Positions 51,801 to 63,871 of a stretch of 64,000 nucleotides of DNA are shown here, piece by piece. The DNA is from Baylisascaris procyonis (taxonomy: Eukaryota; Nematoda; Chromadorea; Rhabditida; Ascarididae). A program made the translations under genes and the position numbers. The notes below the pieces were generated by a model. That model was not told the DNA's origin. It worked only from the letters and a program-made list of their open reading frames with translations, and ran no database searches. Positions within the stretch are counted from its first letter, which is position 1. Every line of letters starts with the position of its first letter. The stretch covers positions 3,596,001-3,660,000 of the forward strand of contig JAZARR010000214.1 of assembly GCA_037389465.1 (NCBI GenBank). The letters are read 5' to 3'.

Positions 51801-54800
51801 GGACTCCCCGATTTTCTATTCCCTCGTTATATACGCCAATATGGTCGTTTCAACTCATAAATCACAAATGTTACAAAAATAAATTTTCATCAGTTTAACT
51901 CATAGCGCAGAAAATATTACAATTTCATCGATATTCTTCACTTTCTTTGGTGATTATTGACGCTTTAAAGTCCTCTAAAATTTATGTTACAAATAAATTT
52001 TATACGTATTACAGTGTATTTGGGAAAGCGAAAGTTTATTATAGCTATAAAAAAAAATTTTTTTATTATAGTTAATTTATTTATTATTATAATTATTAAA
52101 AAAAATGTACAGTTGTATCAACAGATGAATTCGAGATAGTATTATGTTTAGACAAGAAAAATATATGAAATAGTATGCATATGATTCAATGGTGAATTAG
52201 AAAAAGAAATAGAATATAATTCTAAGGAAATATGATTAAGAAAAGATTTTCACATAAGTGCATAGATATATGCATAACGTTTGCGTAACGAGTTTTTAGA
52301 ATTTATCAAAAATCAACAGAAATAAACCAATATACACCAACGTTGTCTTTAATGGGAAAAAATAGAAAAATAAATGAAATTTTTTTCTGAAAAAAAAGGA
52401 AATTGAGAAAGACTAAGATCGTAAATGGAGATGTGATGTTCTACAATATAATTGGGAAGATATTTTTTTAGGCGATAAGTATAGAGCATCCTAAGAGGAT
52501 TTATTCGATATGAAAACTAACAAGGTAATAATTGCAAAAAAGTAATTGACTATAAAAAAGGAAAATAAAAATAAAGCTGAAGACAAGCTCCAAAATTTCG
52601 GGAGAAACGAAGAACGCGATTGAATCATGAATCTAGATGAGGGAGGCGGAACGTCGAAAAGGGGGGAAGGTGACACCGTTGAGAGAATGTTTATTGCAGA
52701 TGCGACTCGCACAGATGAATTCCCTCATTCTAGCCGTATTGTATACATTGTTGATAGTGCTGCCGAAATTTTAGGCTTGATGAATCATAAGATGATATAA
52801 AAATATTTCAATACCTCATTTTTGCACTCAATATATTTCCTTTATTTCATTTGAGTAATTTTATAATTGTTAAAAAATTTGATAAAATAAATAAAAATGT
52901 TTAAATATAAAAATAAGATGAAAACGCTTAAAATGATTGAAATTATTGGCGTTGTAAAAGATGATACGCGCTACAATCCGGCCTTCCTTCACTTTTAAAT
53001 TTTTACTGCATTTCTCATTGAACCCAGATTTGTGGAAGATTTTCTTGACAAAACCCTAATATAGTTGATGAATTCTTATCGTTTTTAATCAAATTTCTTT
53101 GTACCCTCTTCTAAATACAATTTTTTTTTCAAAAATCTCTTTGGTCGTTTTCCTCTTTCCGAGCTGAATTGCTTTTAAAGATATAGGTTGATTTGCATGT
53201 TAGCATTTCCCATCTATAAAATCATCACAAACTATTCTTTCTATCATCCGCTCTTCCGGAACGTATTCTCTAAACTTGCGACATATTGACATAGATGTGC
53301 TCATTCAACAATTTCGGTGCACCTTCATATATGACGTCATGAACATCGAAAAAAAACCAACGAAACTAGAAATGTAAACAGTAAATTGAGGAATGCAAAA
53401 TAAAGATGAACGGTCGAATGGAACCAAGTAAAATTTGCCGAAATGAACGATACAAAGTGTGAAGCGACAGCAGTCCCCGTTTGTTGAAACAATGAATGAT
53501 GTTGATAGTACATCTGAACGAGTGCATTTTCAAACATCTCTCCTCTATATAAACCGCATAAACCTTCTAATATTTCAAACGGAAACAAATCAAACAATTT
53601 AGAAATCGTGGCAGATGGCTGTCACTGAAATGTGACTCTATAATTTCATTCATCAGAACGAATGGTTTTATAGAATACCAAATGAATAATAAAATATAAC
53701 GCAAAAATAAAATCATATTGAAACGAATCTCTCTTTCACTCAATTCTATACAAAAGATTCGCTTTTCCAATTCGATTCTTCTTCGCTAAATGCGCCTCGA
53801 ATAAATGTATGCACATTTCAGATATTTTTCAGTATCTATAACTTCCTTCAAGATTGCCTCTTTATCTCAAGCTCAATTTTAATTCAAATCCACATTTTCA
53901 GCATTCTCGGAAAATTTAAGCTCTGGCAGATGGAACGTATCGACATCAGAATTCTAATATTATCATGCTATAGCAGTATTCCGGTGTTCCGCTGAACGAA
54001 AAACGTTGAAAGAGGTTAATTAACCAAGAAGATCCAACCTTAAAACTTATTGCCTCTATGGATGCTTAGAAAAAACCGAAAGCATGTGATTGCGAAGCAT
54101 GGATTACTCAGATAAAGCGCAAATTTTTAATATCGCCTTGGAGTTTGCAAGGAAAGTTGAAATTCGAAAAAAGAAATTAAAGAAATGCCAAAATTAGCAA
54201 AATCTCTTCATATGAAGAGAAATGAATTATCCCGTTCGCAATTCATCACAGCAGCACTTCCGTTCTATTTCAAGCATGAGTTCTTTCTAGCTTGAAATCC
54301 GAATTTAGCGGTGAGAATTGCAGAATATCTGGCACATATTTTTCCGAAGCTTTTTTCTTTACAAGCTTACTTTTTTTGGGTTTATAATATAAATATATAA
54401 TGGATAGAAAAGCGTTTCGTAGATGTAAACAGTTTAAGCGAAAAATCTTCAAAATGTTCTCATTCAAATATCACATATAATCCATTGCTTACATCCGTAT
54501 TTAAATGATTGTTGATAATATTTTCCTATGTAGTTGCCATATTCATAAGGTTCGAAAAGTTTGTTCTTTTAAAAAAATATAATTGTGAAATGTCATTCAA
54601 TAAAACTTCTCCAACAACTCTCGAAATCCTCTTTCAAATACCACTGCAAGCAAAAATTGAATTCTAAATGGTGATCCATAGATGCAATATTGCTATCACC
54701 TCGTACCTTATCGCTTATTAATCTTATTTTGGCGTCGATTTATATACGTTACGAGAAAATTTTCGTCAAAGCTGAGTTGTTATTCACTTTATGCACCGTT

Positions 54801-55316
54801 GAAATCCCAATAGAAAAGTCTGGATCCTTTTTTATGAAATCCGTTTTTTTTTCTTTGAAAATTCTTGCAATAAACTCGTAAAATTTTTCTAAAACCATTT
54901 GTAGAAAAGTTTGCGAAAAAAATTTTTGCGAATTTCTCTATTTTATTGAAAACTAGATGTCGAGATGATGCTATCAAAGAAGAGCTGACGGAATTGATTG
55001 ATTACTAATGAATATCTTTTCGTGGCACAAAATTTTCGTCGAAAATTTGTGTTGCTTTGTAAACGAAAAATAAACTATAGTTTAATCGTCCTATTAAAAT
55101 TGAAAAACCGGTTTTTAGATCTCCAAATGGAGTGTTAATTTTTAGCCTCTTTCGTCATAGCACATCCGACTTTTTTTTCTGAAAATTTTAAGGAAAACTT
55201 TTGAAAAATCTATTTTTTTTTAATAAGCAACGAAAAGTTAGAACTTTTCTCTGGATTGTTGGCATCATTTAATAAAATAAATGCATAAGGGAATCTTTTA
55301 GAATAAAATTGATGCA

Positions 55317-55880
55317 ATGATCGGCTATAAATGGACAATTCTCAACATCACAGATGAAATTTCTAAAGCTAAATTTTTTTTTACCCTGATGTGCAACCAC
55401 TTCACCGATTTGTCAAAAAAGGAAAGACTATTTTTCAGGCAGAAAAGAGTTTCATATTCAAACGAATTAATCCGCATAAAAAATGCAAACTTTTTCATGT
55501 TTCCAAAAGTTGACTTAAAATATTCTGCATCGATCATAAGCATTTGTTATGAAGCAGTTTTTTATTGCGTTAAGAACACTGAAAACTTCCACTATTTCAG
55601 GAAAACTTCTGGATCTGAGAAAAATTCTCCAAGCAATTGGTCATTTCATTTCGCCATCAAGAAAATATTTTCCGGACCCTTTCCACTCTACGAAATACGG
55701 TTCTTTTTTGTTGGGAAGAAGGGTGGGTACATTTTAAAAGGGTCAGAACTCGCATTAAGGTTTAGGTCAAGGAAAATTACTCCCCACATTTGGAGCTCTC
55801 GTTTAAGCTCAATCAAACTAGCCTATTTTTTCAAACGAATTCGGAGAAACTCCCTCACCTCATTGAGTAATTTTAAATGA
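55317..55880 (+). CDS. Isolated 187-codon ORF, function unknown
   Basis: An ATG-initiated frame of 187 codons in DNA so AT-rich that stops are expected about every 12 codons, so this length is unusual by chance. The product is basic and rich in Phe, Lys, Ser and Ile, with no signal peptide or motif that I recognise. It contains GKKGGYILKGSE in the C-terminal half. There is no visible partner exon, and the antisense strand also has a 72-codon frame. It could be a small intronless gene, a transposon-derived remnant, or chance. Confidence 0.25.
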   Translation: MIGYKWTILNITDEISKAKFFFTLMCNHFTDLSKKERLFFRQKRVSYSNELIRIKNANFFMFPKVDLKYSASIISICYEAVFYCVKNTENFHYFRKTSGSEKNSPSNWSFHFAIKKIFSGPFPLYEIRFFFVGKKGGYILKGSELALRFRSRKITPHIWSSRLSSIKLAYFFKRIRRNSLTSLSNFK

Positions 55881-58800
55881 AATGAGAGTCAATCTAGATT
55901 CAATTGCCACGAAAGTACGCCTCTGTATTTCATTTCAACAGACTTTACTTGTTCAGTGTTTTTCAATTTTACACTACGACAGTGCATTATAAACATATAT
56001 TTGCTGTGACGTATTTATCGGTTGGTCTGTCTAACAGCTTGTAGTTGGGATTATAGACACTTAAAAAGGCTAGAAATTTATAAGCATTTTACATCACTTT
56101 AGTCTTCATTTTGCACGAATTGGACCATTAAAAACGTGGATTTTTTTTTGTGGATGAATTGCATCAGCCGTTAGTATCATTGAAATATGATGGCATTATT
56201 CTACACATCTAACTGCTGTTGGGAATTTAAGAAACCTGTTGTTGAGGTGAGCCCAATGCAAACATGCTTATCGTGCTAACTCGTCTAACACTCTTCTTCG
56301 CCCATTAGATACTTATTTCGAGTTTTTTTTTTCTTTTTTAAATAGAGAAGAGCTCTAATGTTTGCGTTCTGATCGATGAAGTGATATACGAGAGGCTTTC
56401 GAAATAAATCAATTTATATAACTAGTGTGATTTATAAAGTACAAACTCCTCTTTTTTCCCTTCTTATTTCACTTTTTTACACTTTTTTTTTTCAGAAAGA
56501 GCGGCTTGTTTATTCCATCTAAAATTCGATTAGGCGTTAAATTTTATACTATCGCATAAGATATTATCACTTATTTTCTGGATTTTTTTCCCGCAAAATG
56601 CAATAATCTATAAAAATGTTAAGACTCTTTATTATGAATGAATTCAAAAAAAAATTCAAAGTTTTTCCCCGAAATTTTTGAGAAAATCTGAACTTTAATC
56701 GAAAAAAAGCGCCTCACTTCGATTCAGAAAATGAGCTCATTTCTATTGATTAGTGAGGAATGAATAAAATTTATCTTTCTTAACGCAGTAAATAAACGAT
56801 ATGAAAAACAATTTGCTATATTTTAGGATAAGCCAACAATTTATTTTTGATTATGGAAGTATCTGAATAAAAGTCCGAAAAAGTACTCTTTTTTTAATTA
56901 TTATGTTGTGTTCACTTGAAATATATAGAAGATATATCCAACAAATGAATATAAAAACTCTAGAAAGTTAGAGAAGGCGTATAATATGAATGACAATTTT
57001 GTGGAATAAATCTGGACAAACTTGGACAATTATGGACAAATCTAAAATTCTTTAAGTGCTAGAGAATTAGCATCAGCACTACCACTAAAATTCGAGCCAA
57101 CAAATTGAGAGAAGTGACATATTAGAAAGTAAAACATGGAGAAAAATTGACAAAATCAACGAACAGCTCCCATGAAATTCTAGAAATCTGAAACATTCGA
57201 CATGGCGCAAATTGATAGTAAAAATAATTTGACAGATATTTAAAAATGGCACAAAATTATAGTAAAACTTAAAATAAATAATGAATAAAATCAATAGATA
57301 ATTTTAAAAAATTTGATAATTTAATAAAGAAAAAACTGCATTCGGCGAAAATAATGATAAATCGTGAAAGAAATGGCGAAGATGCAAAACGATTGAAAAC
57401 GATTGAAGAGAAACTAATCAATAGAAGTATTTATAAACCCACATAGAACGCATGCGCGCAGATTAAATGTCACTCGCGCGGAGTACATGACCCCCCCCCC
57501 GGGCTGTGATTGCCTTCCCACTTTCTTTTTCATTTATCAGCAGATGATCTAATCTACTGTTCCTCTACGATCGGTTGCTATAGTGAATCCGTCAGCAATT
57601 GGTCAATATTTGCATTTTATATCATGAAGTATAAATTAATTGCTATTAGTTATATGAGATAACCAATCACGGTCAACAAACTTAATCATATTAGCAGACA
57701 ATTAGGTTAGCAATGTAGAACTTTCATTTTCAATTATTCTCAGCGCCTATACGCTCTAATCATTAATGAGAGCATAGAACTGAAAAAAAAAAAAATTCGC
57801 ATCAATTTCAAGAATAATATTCTATGAGAGTAAAGAAATTTATATGTCATAAAAAAAATCGCTTTCGCAATTCAAAATACATTTATCGGCTAAGAAAAAA
57901 AAAACGCATTTATGATCGAATTAATAGAAGAATGCGAAGAATAAATAACTGAGAAAATTCATCGCCACTCTATTGAATATTAGACGATGGTAGTAGCAGA
58001 CTAACACTTCATAAAGGATATTTGGTAATTTATTTGATATTCGTTCTTATTTACTATCATATACTAGTTAAATTATGGGGAGGAGGGGTTTAAATTGTGA
58101 AAATCGATATTATCAAAAACGCTTCAAAAATTCGATGAAATTTCTCAAAGTTTATTTAATAATTTTCCCAATTGCCAAAATAGTTCACCATCCGACCATT
58201 ATTCCCCTCTAATAGTAAAGATCAAGTTCCAACCTTATGCACTTTCAAAAAAAAAAGCACTTTTTATAAAATATTCTAAAAGCGAAAAACAAGTATGCGT
58301 TATGACGTTGTAAACGGATCGTTGGTTAAATGGGTATGTTAGAGAATAAGTGCAGAACATACGAATCAATTGCCAGCAACGTAGTGTCGTCACGGTTGCA
58401 AAACGACACAGTAAAAAAGAAACACAAACATGTATCTCTTTAATGCCTATTTTCACATTATGAGCCATAATCTATTCACGCTTCTGTCATTGATTCTCTT
58501 ATTTAGTTATTTTTGACCGTTTTGCAACGAAATGCGGATATCATTTTCACCGTTCTTATAAGTCCCGCAGCTAATGATTTATCCAACTTTTTGTGGTGAA
58601 CTTAGATCTATAAGGATCCAAAGAAAAGAGGAATAAAGTAAATTTTTATAGTGGAATTTCAACTACCATTCTGCTCCTAAGGAAGAAATAATATGGTGCA
58701 GTAAGAAATGCCATTCGACACTATACTGCATAGGACATTAACCGATATGGGTAACAGCTATACATACAAGCGTCATGGCGATGATTAAATATTAAACAAA

Positions 58801-59216
58801 CAAGTAAGTGCTAACTGGGTGAAGATATAGGTTTGGTTTTGGCATTAACCATTTCTCATTTCAGAAGGGCGGTTTACACCATCGATTACCAAAAACAAAA
58901 AAAAACCATTTTTTAATAGAAAGCTTAGCCAAACTTCTCTATGCATATGAATAAAACTTAAAAGCATAGAAACATGCACAAAAAAGATATTGCAGCATAT
59001 ATCTTATCAATGCATAAAGCGTTCTGGAGTTCAGTAACAAATATAATATATTTTTACATAATTATTGAAATAAGTGAAAAAAGTTAGGCGATTATATAAA
59101 ACAAAAAATAAAAATTCAAAAAGTTTGCCTCATATAATTTCGACGGTCTTCACAATCGAATGAGAAAAGTACGCGAAATAGAGTTTCATAATTGCCAAAA
59201 GTCTCTTCGCTGAATT
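55881..59216. other. AT-rich DNA with no recognised gene
   Basis: Poly-T and poly-A runs, one poly-C run at 57490-57500, and no open frame with recognisable content. Confidence 0.5.
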
Positions 59217-59291
59217 TTAGCTCTGCGAACGTTTTGCTCGTTCTTGGTATTCACGCTCATATTCTTTCGTATGTTTCTCCATCTCGGAACA
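59217..59291 (-). CDS. Probable last exon of an unrecognised minus-strand gene
   Basis: A nematode-like acceptor (TTCATTTTAG on the minus strand, ending 59292) is followed by 24 codons and TAA at 59219-59217. The tail is short, charged and probably helical (EMEKHTKEYEREYQ, then ERAKRSQS). The residue choice is unlike chance translation of this AT-rich DNA. Upstream exons should lie between here and the Notch 3' end at about 61.9 kb, but I could not pick them with confidence. The family is not recognised. Confidence 0.45.
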   Translation of the reverse strand, partial: CSEMEKHTKEYEREYQERAKRSQS

Positions 59292-60485
59292 CTAAAATGA
59301 ATAAATAAATGAGTAAAAATTGTATCATCAAGTATGTTTAATACTTTCGGCACTATATGAATGTCTACAAGAAACTATAACGATGCAAAAATGATGAATA
59401 TTTTATAGTTGATAGCATTTTAGTTGGTCACAACAGTGATATGATACGAATGGCTTTGATGAAGCCACATATTGTGATGCACATATAATTACTTCTCTCA
59501 ACAATTTAGTCCTTAAATTTGCAATTCCTATATCAATATCAACTTATGTTGCTTTATGAGGTAACAACCTATCAAATTTCAATTAAATAAGTTTTTGGCA
59601 ATATATCATTTTTGTTAGTCGATTACTACGTCCATTACTTATCCATATATCTAGACAAAAAGAGATATAGAAGAAAGAAAAATCTACTGAAGAGATTTAT
59701 GCTCAATTGCTTGCGACTCTTTCAGATTTTTTTTTTTTTTTGTCTTTGCCTTACAATAGAAAAAAGTTGCAGATGTCACAACTATTAATTTATTCGCATA
59801 TTTCAAGATCCACATTCTAATGTCTCGAATGAAATTTATAGAAGAAAATAGTTGCGGTACCGTGATCAATATTTTGGTCGATTTTCTAAGAATCGCTTCC
59901 AGGATTTCAACGCCGATATTTTATCGCCACAGAAACTTCCTCTAATATATTGCTTTTCATTGTACTAATCTCCTAGAAAGGGGAGATGTCTTTGTGACAT
60001 ATATCTCATACAATACATCAAACAGACTTCGGGAAATATTCTACAAAATTATTGAAAATTTAGCCCAACCAACGATGTTTGTATCTATTGCAGTTAACCA
60101 CAGAAGCCGAACATTTGCTGCGTCTAATGATGACTTGAATCCACAATTAATTGACTCCTCAATCTACAAGTGACTCCACAGTTGACTCCTCAATCAAACT
60201 GACTCCTTAACTCTTCAAGTACAAGCAAGAATTCAAGTTGAAATCCTCACTAATCGGCGAACGAGTGAGCACGCATCATCTCATCATCATTAACAACGAA
60301 AATTTCACACTTTTGGATTGCAGAACCTTGCTGAGCGACTAATTCGATGAGCAACGCGGCATTTACATGCGATAAATAATGTATTAAATTTTGCCTTCTA
60401 AATGGTGCACTAATTGAGAAGAAATTGACAAACCGGAAGTAAAATTTTTGAAACGCATAGCGCTAATGAAATTCTTATTAACGGT

Positions 60486-60638
60486 TTCAAGTGGAATGGG
60501 CGATCCGCGGTTGTCATACATTCAACACTAATGAAAAAGTTCAACAAATGGCATTTGATGATATTCGAGCGTCGACATCCTCTCTTCTTGGAATGGGCGC
60601 TACTGAAGCGTTAAACACTATCAAATGTGGTAATATAT
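60486..60638 (+). CDS. Possible internal exon, family unknown
   Basis: A GC-richer island with low stop density in several frames. The + frame with nematode-like codon choice reads EWAIRGCHTFNTNEK through MAFDDIRA and LLGMGATEALNTIKC, then meets a GTAATA donor at 60639. The proposed acceptor (TTTCAAG) is weak. Other + and minus frames are also open over part of it, so strand is not settled. I do not recognise the peptide. Confidence 0.25.
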
Positions 60639-61308
60639 AGAACAAAAGGTAGAAGATATACGATTATGAAAAACGTATTTAGGTCGTTCACATAGTGTTT
60701 CAATGTAGTACCGCGAGATTAGATTAAACAACTTTATAAGATAATTCTGGAAACATACGAACAATTAATCATATTTATAAAAAAATAATAAAAAGAATTC
60801 TTTAATCGCTATCCTTTTTTTCGTTTTGAATTCGCAAAAAAAAAAAAAAATTTTTTTTTAGTAATAATAAAATTATCTGAGGAGAGCAGTAATTTGCAGC
60901 ATCGTTGAGGAGTACACATTGTATAAACGATGATCATTCATACTTATGGAGGGATAACGAAAAGAGAAATAAAAACAAAATCAAAGGCAAAAAATCGTAT
61001 TGAACAACGGCCTTATTTACTCACATTCAAGGCGAACTTATAAGCGAGCAATATAATCGACAAGGCACATTCATCTACGTGTATATACATTTGAATGAAT
61101 GGAATATTTATGGAATAATATCGATCAATAACTTGTATATTTGCATACGTTTGCACTAAGAAGGCGATTAACGCTTTTCTACAGAAATAAAAATAAAAAT
61201 CATAGGCTAACGCAAATCAAAAAAAAAAAAAAAGAGATATAGAAAAAGACCCGAATCGGAGGCACTGCCATTTCCAAAAATAATGAAACTCTTAAAAGAA
61301 TCTCAAAC

Positions 61309-61335
61309 TTGTCCACAGTTTCACACTGTGGACAA
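61309..61335. repeat. Perfect 10-bp inverted repeat with 7-base loop
   Basis: TTGTCCACAG at 61309-61318 pairs with CTGTGGACAA at 61326-61335. It lies downstream of the Notch 3' end. It may be a hairpin in RNA, a miniature-element remnant, or chance. Confidence 0.6.
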
Positions 61336-61834
61336 TCAACCAATCCTTAAATAAAGCGTTTTTTTTTGCGGCTAACGAATAAAAAGTAAAGAAATATTTC
61401 CGAAACTAGTAAATAGAATAATATTTATTCAAAAATTTCATAAATTGGTTGATTATCGCATTGGAATGCCATTGAGCCAAATTTACATAGATGATTTAAT
61501 TACAAAAATTTAAAAAAAAAAAAATGGCAGCAAACAACAAGCACCGTCAACAACAAACGATACACTTCAAGCTTACGGTTCGGCTTTTTGCTCTAGCCAG
61601 ACGTTCGCACTCCCAGTATTTTTTTTTTTACTGGAAGAGAAGAAAGGAACTCAGATCGAAGGACGGACCGCTTAAAACAGCATATCAATTTATAAAATTA
61701 GAGTGGTCGAATAAGTCATTTTCCCGTATTTCCCTTAGAAATGTCCGAAATAGAAATACCTGCGTAAATGTTATGACACAAAAATCGGTATGCGCATTCT
61801 ACCTATTATATACCTCAAAAAGATAGGCAGTTTC

Positions 61835-61868
61835 TTTATTTTAGCTTTATGGACATCCGCATTTTATT
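61835..61868 (-). terminator. Candidate poly(A) signals of the Notch gene
   Basis: AATAAA on the minus strand occurs at 61868-61863 and 61840-61835, about 95 and 120 bases after the Notch stop codon at 61964-61962. Confidence 0.5.
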
Positions 61869-61961
61869 TAAACGTTGATCTGAGTGTGGATTAACGTCCA
61901 GGTATGTGCAAATCGACCTCTTTCGCTACAACAACAGATTTAAAACACATCAACGAACAAA

Positions 61962-63871
61962 TTAAACATTATAGTATGGATTTGGCTGTTGCTGCATTTG
62001 TGTGACATATTGTTGTGAATAAATGTCGTGCAATTGATTCTGATTGTAAGGATCCATGATCGTATTTGTTGTATAGCATTGCCCATCGTCATAGTGCAAT
62101 GCAGCTAGATCCGAATTTGCCCAACCATTTTGTGGAACCATCTGAAAATTTGGTGATTTTTGGTTTATTAAATATTCAACTTTCGAACGTATTAGAGAGA
62201 GGTCAAACTGATGACCTTAAAGAATAACCAATATGCATCATGTGGATTATTTTTAATCGATACTAATATAAGTAGTCAAATATTTGGGAGTGAAATTTTT
62301 CGAGTTCGATTTGATCCGATGAAAACTTGAGTAGAGACCGCAACGTTTCAACAGTTTCAGTTCCAAATTTCGAGTGATTTAAACACAAGCAGACATTTGC
62401 GCCCACTTTATGCGGCATCTTAAGTAGCAACAATTCGATGTTATTGAAGTATTCATGAAGGTCGCTACTGTTCGATATCAATTGTAGTTTAAATTTATAA
62501 GCTGAGGAAGAATACAAGAAGAAATGAATTTATATAAAAGGATTTCAGCTGGTGGTAAACATTAATACTTCTTTGAAATAAGACTGCAAACATTTAAAAA
62601 GAATGAATTACATCGTAGATGAGACCGTATTGCTTATGAATGAAGCAGTTCTAACTGGTTACTAATTCTATCCTAATAGCCAACTTAATATGCGGTATAT
62701 GGTATATTGCTCGGTAGACTTACCATTTGCGGAGGACTACATCCACTAGCGTTGTGATGATCCGAGTAGGGCGACAGCATGACAGAAGATGCTTGCAGTG
62801 TACCTTCGGGATGGGAACCATGTACGGTGGCGCGCATCGACGCATGTACACTACTTGGTGAAGGTGTCGTCGAGTAGTTCGAACCATCAGATAGCGGTGG
62901 AGTTAAAGGGTTAGCCGATGACTGCGATACGCCTGATCCATACGCAACACAAGCTGGCTTTTTTGTTGATACTCTCTGAAACCATTGCTGTATTTTGTTG
63001 GGGAAACAATATTAGTAGTGAATTTTAATTTAGAACATTATATGTAGATGAAATTTAAAAAAAAACGCCTTTTGATATCAGCGCTGGAAAGGTTGTTAAA
63101 ACAAGCTCTAGAAATGATTAGATTAGTATTTATGGGACAATGGCCTTTTCTCGTTATTTGTTTCAAAAGTTTCGCAATTCTTTTTCGAAGAGTAAAAGAA
63201 AGAAGAGAAAATCGAGCATAATCCATTGGCTGTACCTTCCTTTTTCCCTAGTTTCCACTGTTAAGTTCATTCTATTGATTAAATAACAAAAAATTTCTTT
63301 ATGAAGAGAGAACAAATCTTTATAGATATACGCAATGAAATGTTTCATATATTTAAAAATTACATATAACATAAGATATTGTGTATCGTCTATTATTGTC
63401 TTAGCCTTCTTTATCGACGTTCTCGAAAACACCTCCCTCTTCGAACATTAGCGAATTTATGGTCCTAAGTTCCAGCCGCCTTCAGACTCTATGATCATTC
63501 TCGAGAATTCAGAAAGATTCCGACGGTGTATCGATTTCAGTACATATTAATTTCGAGTCAATTTTCAGACTTCTTCATTCATTTATAAATAAAATACAAC
63601 TGACTTGAGTGAGTTTTTTGTTGTTTTTCTTGATTCGATGTTGAGAGCCATTCAATGAGCCGATACCGTTATTAATGTTGAGTGGCACAATACGTTGGGT
63701 GGGCATTGAATCAAGAAGGCTGACGACGTCAACGAACAACTTCTCTGCAGCTACATCACGAGGTGAACGCTCCTTTTGATCGGTGATTTCTTTACTCGCA
63801 CCCACACTTAATAGTAATTCCACCGCTTCGACATGCCCTTCAGAGGCGGCCAAAAATAATGGCGTCTGATC
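61962..63871 (-). CDS. Notch receptor (LIN-12/GLP-1 type), last three exons, 5' part outside the window
   Basis: Notch is a membrane receptor whose cleaved intracellular domain enters the nucleus and acts with a CSL factor. Exons on the minus strand: 63871-63605, 62975-62724, 62141-61962, all phase 0. The first encodes the last ankyrin repeat: DQTPLFLAASEGHVEAVELL, then EITDQKERSPRDVAAEKL and VVSLLD. This matches the final Notch repeat, where PLFLAA and PRDVA are nearly invariant. It continues into a basic stretch (HRIKKNNKK). The second is Ser/Pro-rich (NPLTPPLSDGS, TTPSPSS, SPPQM), resembling Notch PEST regions that control turnover. The third ends in a Gln/Tyr/Asn-rich tail (YSQQYVTQMQQQP) and TAA. 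EGF, LNR and transmembrane parts must lie beyond position 64000. Splice signals are clean (CAG acceptors, GTCAGT and GTAAGT donors). Confidence 0.9.
62264..62501 (-). pseudogene. Formin FH2-like fragment in the last Notch intron
   Basis: A 78-codon open segment lies between an acceptor CTTCCTCAG (ending 62502) and a GTATCG donor-like site. It reads FNNIELLLLKMPHKV, then LNHSKFGTETVETLRSLLKF and QIELEKFHSQI. This spacing resembles the N-terminal part of an FH2 domain of the INF2/FHDC1 type: an N-I-x-L helix, then SKF..E.L..LLK, then an I-E-x-L-x-x-F helix. The expected P-E-K residues before that last helix are missing. It cannot be a phase-compatible Notch exon, because it starts in phase 1 and Notch exon junctions here are phase 0. 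It may be a relic copy, a nested gene exon, or chance similarity. Confidence 0.3.

Larger units (their letters stand above)
46514..55316. other. No recognised gene; AT-rich DNA upstream of the TEP gene
   Basis: Expected to hold the promoter and 5' UTR of the TEP gene at its left end; I see no clear TATA box. It includes a 120-bp direct duplication, two similar G-rich tracts (near 48070 and 51735) and many homopolymers. Open frames are below 85 codons and are unlike any family I know. Confidence 0.5.
60639..61961. other. Interval downstream of the Notch gene
   Basis: Holds two candidate Notch poly(A) signals, a perfect 10-bp inverted repeat (61309-61335), poly-A runs and a 100-codon + frame at 61524-61826 that I do not support as a gene. 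Confidence 0.5.

Noticed and set aside
61524..61826. 100-codon plus frame
   Set aside because: Antisense-side frame next to the Notch 3' end, low complexity (QQQ, FFF), with no splice or homology support.
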